A stretch of 64,000 nucleotides of DNA from Cervus elaphus (GCF_910594005.1 NC_057834.1:106047650-106111649), one strand, 5' to 3'; shown: positions 49,963-61,163, counted from the first letter of the stretch. Numbers and translations are program-made. Notes: generated by a model from the letters alone, not told the origin.

Positions 49963-51257
49963 GTGAAATAAAGTAGTACCTTTAGAATGGGAGAATAAAG
50001 ATCTCCAAAAATATGGTTCTTAAATAAGCAATAATGACACTCGTAAAAGTGATCAAAAGTAACTTTTTCAGAACTCTGGAAATTAACAATATATGAGTGT
50101 TATTTCAAGAAAATGACAGAATTATAGTAAGAACAGCAAGCTTGACGGTGCTTTTACTTTCCCTGTTCCAACCCTAACTCCTCAGCTCCATGATAGTCTT
50201 GAAAACCAACAACATTGTAACATCAGTAGCTGTGAAAAGTAGTAGCCAAGGAGCCATTGGTAGAGTCAGAGTACTCCTAAAAAAATATATCCAGGAAATT
50301 ATCATTTTTTTTACTTACTCTGACAACTCCTGAAAGGCTGCACTCTCAGAGTTTGTTTTTATTTGACCTAATTCAGGGCCTACTCTGTATTAACAGACCT
50401 ATCTCAGGGATGTTTTTCAAAAAATAATCAGTGGTAACTGCTTAGCAGTTCAGCTGTCTGTGTCAGTAGCACCAGTTGTGACTAACAAGAGACTGACAAA
50501 TTATAGAAAAAAATGTAGATGTAGATCTCCAAAGAGTACTTTGAAAAACCCTGATATATTCCTGGGAGTTCAGAAGCTCACATGCCCAGGAAAGACCATA
50601 GAAGATCATAATCTATTACCTCTAACTGAGGAACTTTTGTATAAGCAAATCATGAAAGCTAAAACAGAGTTATAAATTTCCTGCCAGATCCTTAAAAGGC
50701 ATGTCCTATCACATACAGAGCCCCTCAGTCAAGGCTGGAATACTTGTCAGTTTCATGTACTAAGGAAATATGTTTAATAGTTAGCTGACTATTGAACTAA
50801 CTAAAAAGAAATATCAGTAACCATACATGAAAAAGCATATTAAGTTTACAGAATTAGACCAGGAAAGTCACTAAACAAATAAACATCAGGAGCAATAAAA
50901 CAAAAAGCAGAGCATAAAGGATCAGGAAGAAGAGGAAATCTTTTCCAGAGTTGCCACATCATAGAACTTAAAATATTAAGTTTCCCCAAAAAAGTGTAAA
51001 ACATGCAAAGAAATGGGAAAATGTGGCCCATGTATAAGGGGAAAAATCCAGTCAATGGAAATTATCTCTGGAAAAGTCCAGACATTTGACTTAAAGATTT
51101 TTAAATCAGGCACTTTAAATATATTCAAAGAATCAAAGAAAATCATGTCTAATGCATTAAAGGATAAGGTGTGAGAATCATATGTAACCAAATAGACTAT
51201 TATTAAAGAGACAGAAATTATTTTTAAAAAAGAATCAAATAGAAATATTGAAATTGG

Positions 51258-52684
51258 CTTTTCCTGTGGGAGCCACCAGGTTGAAAGGAGCCTGGCCTTC
51301 TCCTCTCCCCGCCATGGCCTGTGCTGGTCCACTGATAACAGTGTACTCCGAAAGGGGGAGTCATCTGGCAAAAATGTCACTTTGACCGCTGTGGTCAAGG
51401 CTCCCATTCGACCAGATGCTGTTAACTTTGTTCACACCAACTTGTGCAAAAACAACAGACAGCCCTATGCTGTCAGTGAATTAGCAGTTCACCAAACCAG
51501 TGCTGAGTCTTGGGGTACCAGCAGAGCTGTGGCTTGAATTTGAGGGTTCAAGGTGGCGGCACTCACTGTTCCGGCCAGGGTGCTTTTGGAAATATGTGTC
51601 ATGGGGGCCGCATCTTTGCACCAACCAAGACCTGGCGACATTGGCACCGAAGAGTGAATACAACCCAGAAGCGATATGCTATCTGCTCTGCACTGGCTGC
51701 CTCAGCCTTACCAGTGCTGGTCAAGTCTAAAGGTCATCATACAGAGGAAGTTCCTGAACTGCCTTTGGTGGTTGAAGATAAAGTTGAAGGCTACAAGAAG
51801 GCCAAGGAGGCTGTTTTGCTTCTCAAGAAACTTAAGGCCTGGAATGATATCAAAAAGGTCTACACCTCTCAGTGAACAAGAGCTGGCAAAATGAAAATGA
51901 GAAACCATTGCCGTATCCAGCACAGGGGACCCTGCATAATGAGGACAATGGTATCATCAAGGCCTTCCGAAACATCCCTAGAATTACTCTGCTTAATGTA
52001 AGCAAGCTGAACATTTTGAAACTTGCTCCTGGTGGTCATGTGGGACATTTCTGCATTTGGACTGAAAGTGCTTTCCGAAAGTTAGATGAAGTGTATGGCA
52101 CTTGGCGTAAAGCAGCCTCCCTCGAGAGTAACTACAACCTCCTCATGCACAAGATGCTCAATACAGACCTTAGCAGAATCTTGAAGAGCCCAGAAATCCA
52201 AAAAGCACTCCGAGCACCACTCAAGAAGATTCATCGCAGAGTCCTGAAGAAGAATCCACTGAAAAATTTGAGAATCATGTTGAAGCTTAGCCCATATGCA
52301 AAGACCACGTGCCAGAACACCATCTTTGGACCTGCCAAGAACCACAAAATCCCCCTGGATAAGGCAGCAGCAGTGCAAGAAGCCAAATCAGATGAGAAGG
52401 GGATTCAGGGCAAGAAGCCTGTGGTGGGAAACAAAGAAAGGAAGGCTGCTGGCGATAAGAAGCTGAAGAAGCTTGTAGTGGGAAAAAAGGCTGCAGGGAC
52501 CACGAAACCAGCAGCTGAAAAGAAGCCCACAGAAAAGAAACCCACCTCAGAGGAAAAGAAGGCTGCTGCATAAACTTAAATTTGCTTATTCCATAAATGC
52601 CAAATCACTTTGGACAGCTAATTTTGAATGAAGACCTGAACAAAGAGGCATGAGAAACATGGGGAAAAAAAAAAAGAAAGAAAG
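51258..52684 (+). pseudogene. RPL4P: Processed pseudogene of ribosomal protein L4
   Basis: This is an intronless copy of the mRNA for RPL4 (uL4), a large-subunit ribosomal protein. It starts at the pyrimidine-rich cap-site motif cttttcc, has a short 5'UTR, an ATG at 51314 (MACAGPLITVYSE), a stop at 52571-52573, a 3'UTR with 'aatgaa' where a poly(A) signal would be, and an A-run at about 52665. Recognisable blocks include PYAVSELAVHQTSAESWGT, RVNTTQKRYAICSALAAS, EVPELPLVVEDKVEGYKK and the Lys/Ala/Pro-rich tail. Stops (for example TGA where Arg is expected near 51535, and TGA near 51872) and frameshifts disable it; the last 233 codons remain open. A 9-bp direct repeat, tgaaattgg, at 51249-51257 and 52685-52693 marks L1-mediated insertion into an older L1. 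Confidence 0.96.
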
Positions 52685-52722
52685 TGAAATTGGAAAGTAA
52701 ATAATTAAAATTAAAAATTCAT

Positions 52723-53555
52723 GAGAGAAAGACAAATCAAAAAATACAGTGAAGCACCACCTCGCACTATCATCAAAAATCCTACAAATAGCAAATGCTG
52801 GAGAGGATGTGGAGAAAAGGGAACCCTCCCATGCTACTGGGGGGAATGTAAATTGGTGAAGTCACTATGGAGAACAGTACGAAGGTTCCTTTAAAAAACT
52901 AAATATAGAGTTGTCATATGACTCTGCAATCCTACTCTGGGGTATACATCCAGAGAAAACTCTATTTGAAAAGATACATGAACTCCAGTGTTCCTAGCAG
53001 CACTATTTACAATAGTCAAGACATGCAAGCAACCTAAAGATCACTGACAGATGAATGGATAAAGAAGATATGTTATACATACACAATGGAATACAACTCA
53101 GCCATAAGAAGGAAATTAAATAAAGCCATTTGCAGCAACATGGATGGACTTGGAGATTATCATACAAAGTGAAGTAAGTCACAAAGAGAAAGACAAATAC
53201 CATAAGGCATCACTTACATGTGGAAACTAAAATATGACACAAAATACTCATTTATGAAATAGAAACAGACTCACAGACATAGAAAAAAAAACCTTATGGT
53301 TACCAAAGGGTGGGGGAGAGATAAATTAGGAGTTTGGTATTAGCAGATATAAAATACCATATATAAAAAGATAAACAACAAGCTCCTACTGTATAGCATA
53401 AGGGACTATATTCAGTATCCTATAATAAAACATAATTAAAAATAATATGTATATATGTATAAGTGAATCACTTTGCTTTTCATAAGAAATGAACATATTG
53501 TAAAACAAGCATAATTCAATAAAAATGTATTCCTAATCTAAAAATTTTTAAAAAA
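52723..53555 (+). mobile_element. L1 3' end nested in older L1
   Basis: Contains the ORF2 C-terminal zinc-knuckle region ('tgctggagaggatgtggaga') and the 3'UTR through 'ttcaataaaaatgtattcc'. An 11-bp direct repeat, taaaaattcat, lies at 52712-52722 and 53556-53566, and older L1 ORF1 sequence continues on both sides. No frame over 66 codons remains. Confidence 0.9.
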
Positions 53556-54481
53556 TAAAAATTCATTAATGGAGCACAACAGCAGATTTGAGTGAGCAGA
53601 CAAAAGAACCAGTGAATTAAGTCAATAGAGCTTATCCAATCTGAGTAACAGAAAAAAAATCATCAATAAAGAATAATGAACAGAGCTTCAGAGACTGGGA
53701 TACCATCAAGCATACCAACAAACATGTACTGAGAGTCCCAGAGGAAAGGAGAGAGTAAAGGCATAAAGAATATTTTTTTTTAAATGGTCCCAAATGTCCC
53801 AAATTTGATGAAAAACATTATTCTGCACTTTCAAGAAGCTCAATTAATTCCAAACACAGTAAATTCAAAGAGATGCATACCTAGATGCATCATAGTCATG
53901 CTGTTGAGAGACAAAAATAAAAAGAATCTTGAAGTCAGCAAGGGAAAAGCAACTTATCCTAAGAGATCTTCAACATTAACAACTGATCTCATCAGAAATC
54001 ATGAAATCAGAAAGTAGGAAGATGATATATTTGATATACTCTGTCAACCAAAAATTCAATATTAAATAAAACTATCCTTCAAAAATGGTGATATTAGCAC
54101 ATTCCCAAAGAAATAAAAGTGGAGAGAATTCATCACTAATATACTTGCCCTACAAGAAATATTAAAAATAATTAGACTGAAATGAATGGATGATATACAG
54201 TAACTTGAAGCCATGGGAAGACAAGAGATCATTGTGAAACAACATAATTGTTGTTTTTGTTTGTAAGTCTTTTCTGTACTTTAAAAAGCAATAATGAAAA
54301 TAATAATTCTAAAACTGTGTTGATAGTCTTATAATCTATAAATATGTAATTTGTATAATAAAAGGACAAAGGAAGAGGGTGATAATGGTGGAGCAAATTT
54401 TTTGTATCTTATTGAAATTAAATTAGTAATAACCTGAACTGATTGTTTTAAGTGAAGATGATACTTATAATCTCAAGGGCA

Positions 54482-54684
54482 GTTCAGTTCAGTTGCTCAG
54501 TCATGTCCAGTTCTTTACAACCCCATGGACTGCAGCACACCAGGTTTCCCTGTCCATCACCAACTCCTGGAGCTTGCTCAAACTCATGTCCATCGAGTCG
54601 GTGATGCCATCCAACCAACTCATCCTCTGTTATTCCCTTCTCCTCCCGCCCTTAATCTTTCCCAGCATCAGGGTCTTTTCCTAT
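54482..54684 (-). mobile_element. BovB 3'-end insertion, antisense
   Basis: On the minus strand it carries the BovB tail: 'gatgctgggaaagattaagg'-type words, 'ggatggcatcaccgactcga' and the terminal actga repeat. An 11-bp direct repeat, tctcaagggca, lies at 54471-54481 and 54685-54695. Confidence 0.94.
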
Positions 54685-56716
54685 TCTCAAGGGCAACTAA
54701 TAATAAACTAAATAAAAAATATAGAGGAAAGGTATTGGCAAGGGAATCGATTGGTATAAGCATGTATTTAATGCAAAAGGAGACAGTAATGGAGAAATAG
54801 AGGAGGAACAAAAAATATAACACATGTAAAAATGCCAAATGTATTTAAAATATAGAGCTTGATAAGATGGAAAAATTATGATATAACTATACATTTTAGC
54901 TTCAAAGACACCCTTTAAAGAGACTCATTTTCGATTCAAAGACACAAATAGGGTGAAGTAAAAGAATGGAAAAGTATATGCCATGCAAATAGTGACAGAT
55001 ATGGACTAGTTAAACTAGTATCAGACAAAAAGAAATTTATGACAAAATAGTTGTTCTAGTTTTAAAGGATAATTTATAATAATAAGTTCAATCTATCAAG
55101 AAAGTAAAACAAGTTTTAAATAAGATGCACCTAACGACAGAGCCTCAAAATACATAAAACAAAAACTGACATAATAGAAGTGAGAGATAGAGAATTCAGC
55201 TATACAAATAAGAGACTGCAGTACTTCACTTTCAATAATAGTAGATCTAGGTAGAAGATCAACAAGGTACAAATTATAAATCAATGATATCTAATAAGCA
55301 TCTAAATTTCCCTTCAACTAACAACAGTAAAAGACATTTTTCACAAGTGTATATGGGAAATTTAACACTCTTTTAAGATGAAAGTCAATTAACATATTAG
55401 TAATAGAAGGGGACTTCTTCAACTTGATTAAGGTCACCTATGAAACACTGATCTAACATGGCATAAAAGACTGAAAATTTCCCTACTATTAAGAACAAGA
55501 TAATGTTGTTCACTTTTTATTCAACATTGTACTAAGGCACTAGCTGCAGCAATTCGGCAAGAAAAAAAATGCATCCAGAGTGGAAAGGAAAAAGTAAAGC
55601 TCCTTGTAATTCCTTTATACAGTAATTTTTAAGGAATTCATAAGAAAACTACTAGAAGTGATAAATCCTGAAAGATACAAGGTCAATATAAAAAAATTCA
55701 TTGTATTTCTAAGCACTGCTAATGAACAATCTGAAAATGATATTAAAGAAGCAACTTCATTTATAATGGAATCACAAAGAATAAAATGCCTAGGAATAAA
55801 ATTAACCAAAGAGGTGCAAGTCATGTACACTTAAAACTACACAATGTTTTTGAGAGAAATTAAATAAAACCTAAACAAAAAAGACATCTCTTGTTCACAA
55901 ATTGGAAAACAATTGATCTACAGATGCTGTACAATCTCCATCAAAATCCCAGGTGACTTTTCTGAAGATATTGAGAGGCTGATCCTAAAATTCATATAGA
56001 AATGCAAGAGACCCAGAATAACCAAAACAATTTTTTTAAAAAAAGACTAAAATTAAGGGGACTCGCATTTCCTGATTTCAAAACTTACTATAAAGCTACA
56101 GTATTCAGGATAGTGTATTACTGTACTTAGACATACAGAATAGTGAAATAAAAATGAGAGCCCCAAACTAAACCCAGATATCATTTATATAAAGTGTCTA
56201 CAGTAGGCAAATTCATAGACATAGAAAGTAGATTAAGGGCTGAAGATGGGAAGGAGGTGGGTGGGCAGTTACTGCTAACAGATGTAGGATTTTTTTTTTT
56301 GAGCATGATGAAAATGTACTAAAATTCAATAGTGATGATGGTTTTACATACTAAATACCATTGAATTTTATATTTTAAAAGATTGAATCTTATGGTATGT
56401 GAATTATATCTCAATAAAGCTACTATTAAAAAGTAAGAAGAAATAGTCTGCTCTTTAATTATGAGGGTTTTTTTGAAAGATGAGGTTTATGGTATGCAGA
56501 AAATTAAATATTTCTCTATATTTAATAAAACCATCCCAATAGATTTTTCGTAGGGTTTTATTTTTCTCTTCCAAATTTCTGATTCTTTTTCCATCCATTC
56601 AATGAGTTTTCCAGAGACTCTCATCTTTACTATCTTTCTTTTTGTTCCTTTCCTTTTTCACAAGGCTTCATTTAATATTTCTATAATAAGGAAGGCACAC
56701 GGATAGCATTTAATTA

Positions 56717-56989
56717 TTTCCCTTTTCCAGTATGGGAGCTGAGAGATAATGCAACTTATGCATCTCCTCCCTAAAATAAATTGCCTGCCTTTCATTTTTT
56801 TTCCCCTTAGTTATATTGAACTATAATGAAGAAGAAAGATTACTAGAGAATGACAAATCCAAAGTTAGAGGAAATCTGCATTCTGTATGGTTTTGTAGTG
56901 CAGAGGCTCCTATTAAAAAAAAAAAAAAAAAAAAGATTTACCTTTCTTTAAATTTTCCTCAAAGAACACTTCTAAACTGTTCCTAAAGT
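56717..56989. repeat. Local duplication, copy 1
   Basis: The core at 56717-56911 is repeated at 57493-57691. Shared words include 'tatgggagctgagaga', 'catctcctccctaaaa', 'ctagagaatgacaaatcca' and 'gttagaggaaatctg'. This copy carries an A-run and about 50 extra bases (56912-56965) before the shared 'cacttct..ctaaactgtt'. It ends at a small hairpin, gttcctaaa / tttaggaac. I do not recognise the unit as a known repeat. Confidence 0.85.
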
Positions 56990-57492
56990 TTTTTTAGGAA
57001 CAACCTGTTTTCCCCCTAATAGGAGAGGAGGTTGAGATCAAGGGGAATGATGGAAAAAATATATTACAACTTAAAGGTAAAAGCAATAATACATTATTTT
57101 TTATTTTAAAAAATAACTAGAAATGGAAAGAAAGAAAGCACTGCTCATTGTTGGTAAGCAAATAGAAGTTCATTTGTCTCTTTTTGAATTATGAAAATAG
57201 AGGTCAAAAGTAAAGAAAGTAGTTGAGGAAAGTGATTCATACAACATGGAGGTTGAAAAGGACCTCAGAAATATCTTGTTCAGCCCCTCATTTACAAATG
57301 AAGGAACAAAGGACCAAACAACTTTCCACGGTAACCAGGTCAATTACTGAGGTCTTCTGGTTTCTTTTCAATGTCTTTTCTACTTTGTCTGAATGACAAA
57401 GATGATAATTGTCCCACTATCCATTTCTCTCCTTTACATTTAGAGAGAGAATTGTCTAGGTTTTAAGGCTAGATATCCTCCTAATAAAGATG

Positions 57493-57731
57493 CTCCCTTT
57501 CCTAATATGGGAGCTGAGAGACATGCAACTTACGCATCTCCTCCCTAAAAAGAGATTGCCTTCCTTTCATTGTGTTTTTCCCCTCCTTAGTTAAATTGAA
57601 CCGTAATAAGGAAGAAAACTTTCTAGAGAATGACAAATCCACCGTTAGAGGAAATCTGAATTTCTGTATGGTTTTGTAAGGCAGAGGCTCCAAAGCACTG
57701 GATCACTTCTCTCTAAACTGTTGCGCAAGGG
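57493..57731. repeat. Local duplication, copy 2
   Basis: Second copy of the unit at 56717, about 776 bases downstream in the same orientation and by eye about 85% identical over the core. It lacks the A-run insertion of copy 1. Both copies contain a long pyrimidine tract ending in 'cttag'. An old fossil of the 'ggttgaaaaggacctcagaa' type lies between the copies at 57235-57400. Confidence 0.85.
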
Positions 57732-57868
57732 GAAAAAAAAAAAACTTTCTGACATAAGCCACAGTATTTTAGAATCTTTTGTTAGAGCATCTTAATCTGT
57801 ACCTAATAAGTACAAACATGAAAGAAAGATATGTCCTGAAAGATCTTTACAGTCTAAGAGATCAAGGA

Positions 57869-58187
57869 AAGTGAAAGTGAAAGTTGCTCAGTCATGTCTG
57901 ACTCTTTGCAGCCCCATGGGTTATATAGTCCATGGAATTCTCCAGGTCAGAATACTGGAGTGGGTAGCCTTTCCCTTCTCCAAGGGATCTTCCCAACCCA
58001 GGGATTGAACCCATGTCTCCTGCATTGCAGGCAGATTCTTTACCAGCTGAGCCACAAGGGAAGCCCAAGAATATTGGAGTGGGTAGCCTATCCCTTCTCT
58101 AGTGGATCTTCCTGACCCAGGAATTGAACCGTGGTCTCCTTCATTGCAGGCGGATTCTTTACCAACTGAGCTATCAGGGAATTAACC
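57869..58187 (-). mobile_element. Dimeric Bov-tA type SINE
   Basis: On the minus strand there are two tRNA-like heads in tandem. The 5' unit (58060-58183) is joined to a second, complete head and body (57880-58066). Both contain 'gaatactggagtgggtagcc'-type words and 'gcaggcggattctttacca'. A 15-bp direct repeat with one mismatch (ctaagagatcaagga / ctaagagattaagga) lies at 57854-57868 and 58188-58202, so the dimer inserted as one unit. Confidence 0.92.
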
Positions 58188-58667
58188 CTAAGAGATTAAG
58201 GACAACCCAATAAAGATAACAGTGAAATGGGGAAAGGACATGAAGGCCAGAAAGAGGAAATCATATATGATGAGTAAAATAATCAAATCAGTGAAAACTA
58301 AAGTTGCTTTTAGGTAAACATTTCCATAGTACCTTTCACCTTTTTCTGCTAATCATCACAATTTAGAGTCCACTAGTTATTTAGACTGAGTTACAGAGGT
58401 ACTTTGTTGTTGAGGAATTCTCCAGGCTTCCTCTGGAGATTCCCAGAAGGCTTGCCTGGACCAGCTCCTGATTTGAATCTTACCTTTTAACAGAAGGATA
58501 AATTTGAACTTAAAATGTACTGTGGTTTGGATTATTCCAAAGCACCTAAATATTGTGGAAAAGAGCATCTGCTCTTCACAAAATTTGTTTTCCTTCATCC
58601 TGTGAGAAAAGCTGTGGCAGAATATAGATAAACCAGACAAGCCAGGCCTGGTGAAAAAGTGGGTAAC

Positions 58668-58883
58668 TGCTGCTATATTTTAAATAGATAGCCAACAAGT
58701 TCCTACTGGATAGCACAGGGAGCTCTGCTTAATATTAGGGGACAGCCTGAAAGGGAGGGGAGTTTAGAAGGAGAATGGAGACATGGATATGTATGGCTGA
58801 GCTCCTCTGCTGTCCATCAGAAACTATAACATCATTAATTGGCTATACTCCAATATAAAATAAAATGTTAAAAAAAAAAAAAA
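58668..58883 (+). mobile_element. L1 3' end
   Basis: 'agccaacaagttcctactgg', 'atagcacagggagctctgct' and 'ggctatactccaatataaaa' with a terminal A-run match an L1 3'UTR. The middle has diverged or been replaced ('gcctgaaagggaggggagtt'). Confidence 0.75.
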
Positions 58884-58969
58884 CAGAACATAAAGATAAG
58901 AGATGGCTCTTGCCTGCCCTCAAGGAGTTTATAAACTAGTAGTAGGAAAAATATAAACATTATTTTGCC

Positions 58970-59150
58970 ACTATTTAGGATAATACTGAGAAAGCTGCCT
59001 AATTTCTGTAAGCATTATTTTCCTCATCTATAAAATGAGAATAAAAATAACTATCTTATGGGATCCATGAGAGGATTAAATGAAAATGTACATACAAGTA
59101 CCCATCAGAGTGACACAAAGTTGTCATTTAATAAAGTTAGCTATTCTTCT
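58970..59150 (+). repeat. MIR fossil
   Basis: 'cctcatctataaaatgagaa', 'tccatgagaggattaaatga' and 'catttaataaagttagctat' are in MIR order. 58203-58667 shows nothing else I can assign. Confidence 0.7.
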
Positions 59151-59332
59151 TTTATTTTAAAAAAAGTGAGCGACTGGAGCTAACAGGGTCACTTCTAGTC
59201 CCTTAAGACTCCTAAAACGACGCTGATGAAGATGCCAAAGCCTCTTCCCCCATCCCAATAAGAGACCTATAACACCAGAGAGATCAGGACAGTGTTCCAT
59301 GCTTGCTCTGAAGAGATCTATTTTCACTCTAG

Positions 59333-59538
59333 AAAGTGAAGTGAAGTGAAAGTCATTCAGTCAAGTCCGATTCTTTGTGATCCCATGGACTATGCAGTCC
59401 ATGGAATTCTCCAGGCCAGAATACTGGAGTGGGTAGTTGTTCCCTTCTCCAGGCGATCTTCCCAACCCAGGGATTGAACCCAGGTGTCCCACATTGCAGG
59501 CAGATTCTTTACCAGCTGAGCCACAAGGGAAGTCCAGT
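59333..59538 (-). mobile_element. Bov-tA type SINE
   Basis: Antisense copy 'gtgaagtgaagtgaaagtca' to 'cagctgagccacaagggaag'. The 5' side on the plus strand has a short GAAGT-repeat, common at the tail of this group. Confidence 0.9.
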
Positions 59539-59963
59539 ACTTCTTTATTGATATTTAGCCAGTATTTCAGGTAGAGCCTTGAATAAAACAAACAAACAAA
59601 AAACCATAATTAATGAAGGCAATAACAAAAACCTAATGTCCAGAAAGTTATTTTATGGAAAGGAGGATTTTAAGGCACCTATCAATTCATTTGGTACAAT
59701 CCTGACTACTAACAGATTGTTCCCTAGAGCAAATTTCTAATTATTCTAACCAGGCTACTTTTAAGTGACTCAGGTGAAGAGGGTTTTTACAACTTCCATT
59801 GGGGGAGAGTTTTCTGCGGTCTGATACACATCACTGTTTTGAATTGGTTGGTTTGGTACGAGAATTTCCTTTTAAATTTTGTTTTGCTATTTTCCACCAA
59901 GAACCTGCTATATGGAAAAGAATTAGGTTACCACATGCTGGTTTCCTATTCTGTTTATTTCAG

Positions 59964-60178
59964 TGTGAATCTCTGTTCTCAGAAAGTTTCAATCAGATTT
60001 CTGGACACCACAGTCTGCTGCATCAAATCTATCCAGCCCCAGGAACTGCAGCTGAAATTCCCTGGAGAGAAACTCACAGTTGTTATCAGGAAGAATTTTG
60101 ACCAGCATCTGGAGGCATCCTTCTGGCTGATCCATCCACTTGTCCCCCTCCTCCAGCTCTTAAGGAAGATCTATTCAG
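59964..60178 (+). other. Candidate orphan coding exon, unidentified
   Basis: This 215-base block looks exon-like. It follows a good acceptor ('ttctgtttatttcag'), stays open in one frame (71 full codons, entry after two bases of a codon, exit after one) and ends CAG before gtatcc. It is GC-richer than its flanks, and no repeat matches it. The predicted peptide includes KVSIRFLDTTVCCIKSIQPQ, an EKLTVVIRKNFDQHLEASFW block, and a hydrophobic end rich in Leu, Ile and Pro. I do not recognise the family. The open frame extends about 40 codons upstream and 20 downstream, so an unspliced ORF or fossil exon is also possible. No partner exon was found in this window. Confidence 0.35.
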
Positions 60179-60704
60179 GTATCCTCCCTTCTTATACACA
60201 GAAACTAACACTTATCATTAACTGCTCATTGTACTCTAAATAATAGTGTGATAAAGTTTTTCAGTTTTAAAACACAATGTAAATATAAATTGCAAACTCT
60301 TTGTAGTAAACTTTTATATATAGTACTCCTTAACTGAGGCATCTGTCATATTGCTTACTGACTCTCCAACCCAAATATTGTTGCGGGAATCAGGTCTTTA
60401 ATTTCTTGTATCCCAAATTTTTATATCTCACAGAACTCAGTTTTGTGTCTGACATGTAGCATGCACTAAAGGTTTAGTTTTAATAAGCATAGCTAAAGGA
60501 ATGGTTATCTGGACTTTTTCAAGATTGCTGTGATAAGCCTTAAGTTATATATGTAAAAGTATAGTTGAACTGTGTCACCTTAATAAAATAGCCACCATGT
60601 TCCTGTCTTCATAATTAAGTTTATATACATATATATATATATATATTTAATTACATTTGCATTTATACCACAGTCTCTCCAGTGAGTTGTCATATTATAA
60701 TTAA
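60179..60704. other. Background with an AT dinucleotide run
   Basis: An (AT)n-type run lies at 60626-60650. An L2-tail-like stretch may lie at 60380-60500. No gene is supported. Confidence 0.45.
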
Positions 60705-60840
60705 AAATGCATGGCCTCTAGAGTCAAACAGTCTTTGGTCTGACTCTTCACTATTTGCTGTCTAAAGTTGGGTCGGTCATCTAATCTCTGAGCTTCTGTT
60801 TCTTTGTCTTCAAAGTGTGTATTCCAATAATTATCTCATG
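60705..60840 (+). repeat. MIR fossil
   Basis: 'ggcctctagagtcaaacagt', 'gtctaaagttgggtcggtca', 'ctctgagcttctgtttcttt' fit the MIR order. Confidence 0.65.
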
Positions 60841-61163
60841 GCCTTTTAAGTATTTCAGACTGAGAAATAAATGTCTGTTGCCTATACCACCCAAAGTTCT
60901 GGAGGTTAGAAGTCCAGCATCAAGGTGCCAGAAGATTCAGTTTCTGCTAAGGACTCTCTGCATCCTCACTTGACAGAGAGAAAGAAAGATCTCTAGTGAC
61001 TCTTTTTGTGCTCATAAGGACACTAATCCCATGGTGAAGGCCCCACCTTCATGACCTCATCTAAAATTTATTACTTCCCAAAGGTCCCACCTTCTAAAAT
61101 CATCTCTTTGAGAGTCAGGACATCAATATATGAATTTGGGGGATACACAACTATTCAGTTCCT
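60841..61163 (-). mobile_element. MaLR (MLT1-type) LTR, antisense
   Basis: An old nonautonomous LTR-retrotransposon LTR lies on the minus strand. Recognisable blocks are 'agttctggaggttagaagtc', 'gacactaatcccatggtgaa', 'ggccccaccttcatgacctc', 'cccaaaggtcccaccttcta' and 'atatgaatttgggggataca'. A solitary LTR: no internal region is seen. The segment at 60861-60892 appears reversed relative to the rest. Family assignment is from memory of the consensus. Confidence 0.75.

Larger units (their letters stand above)
50110..56440 (+). mobile_element. Old L1 LINE interrupted by three later insertions
   Basis: L1 5'UTR-like words appear from about 50110 ('agaacagcaagcttgacggt', 'agcccctcagtcaaggctgg'). 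ORF1 follows at about 50850-51257, resumes at 52685-52722 and again from 53567 ('gagcacaacagcagatttga') to about 54070. Degraded ORF2 runs from about 54870 to 56130, and the 3' end finishes 'tatctcaataaagctactat'. Insertions at 51258-52684, 52723-53555 and 54482-54684 split it. The 5' portion is less certain than the rest. All frames are destroyed. Confidence 0.75.

Noticed and set aside
51872..52573. A 233-codon open frame resembling ribosomal protein L4
   Set aside because: It is the 3' part of an intronless retrocopy with upstream stops, an A-tail and target-site duplications, so it is not a functional RPL4 gene.
57869..58187. tRNA-like sequences on the minus strand (and at the other Bov-tA loci)
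   Set aside because: They are the tRNA-derived heads of SINEs fused to the SINE body and lack an independent mature tRNA end.
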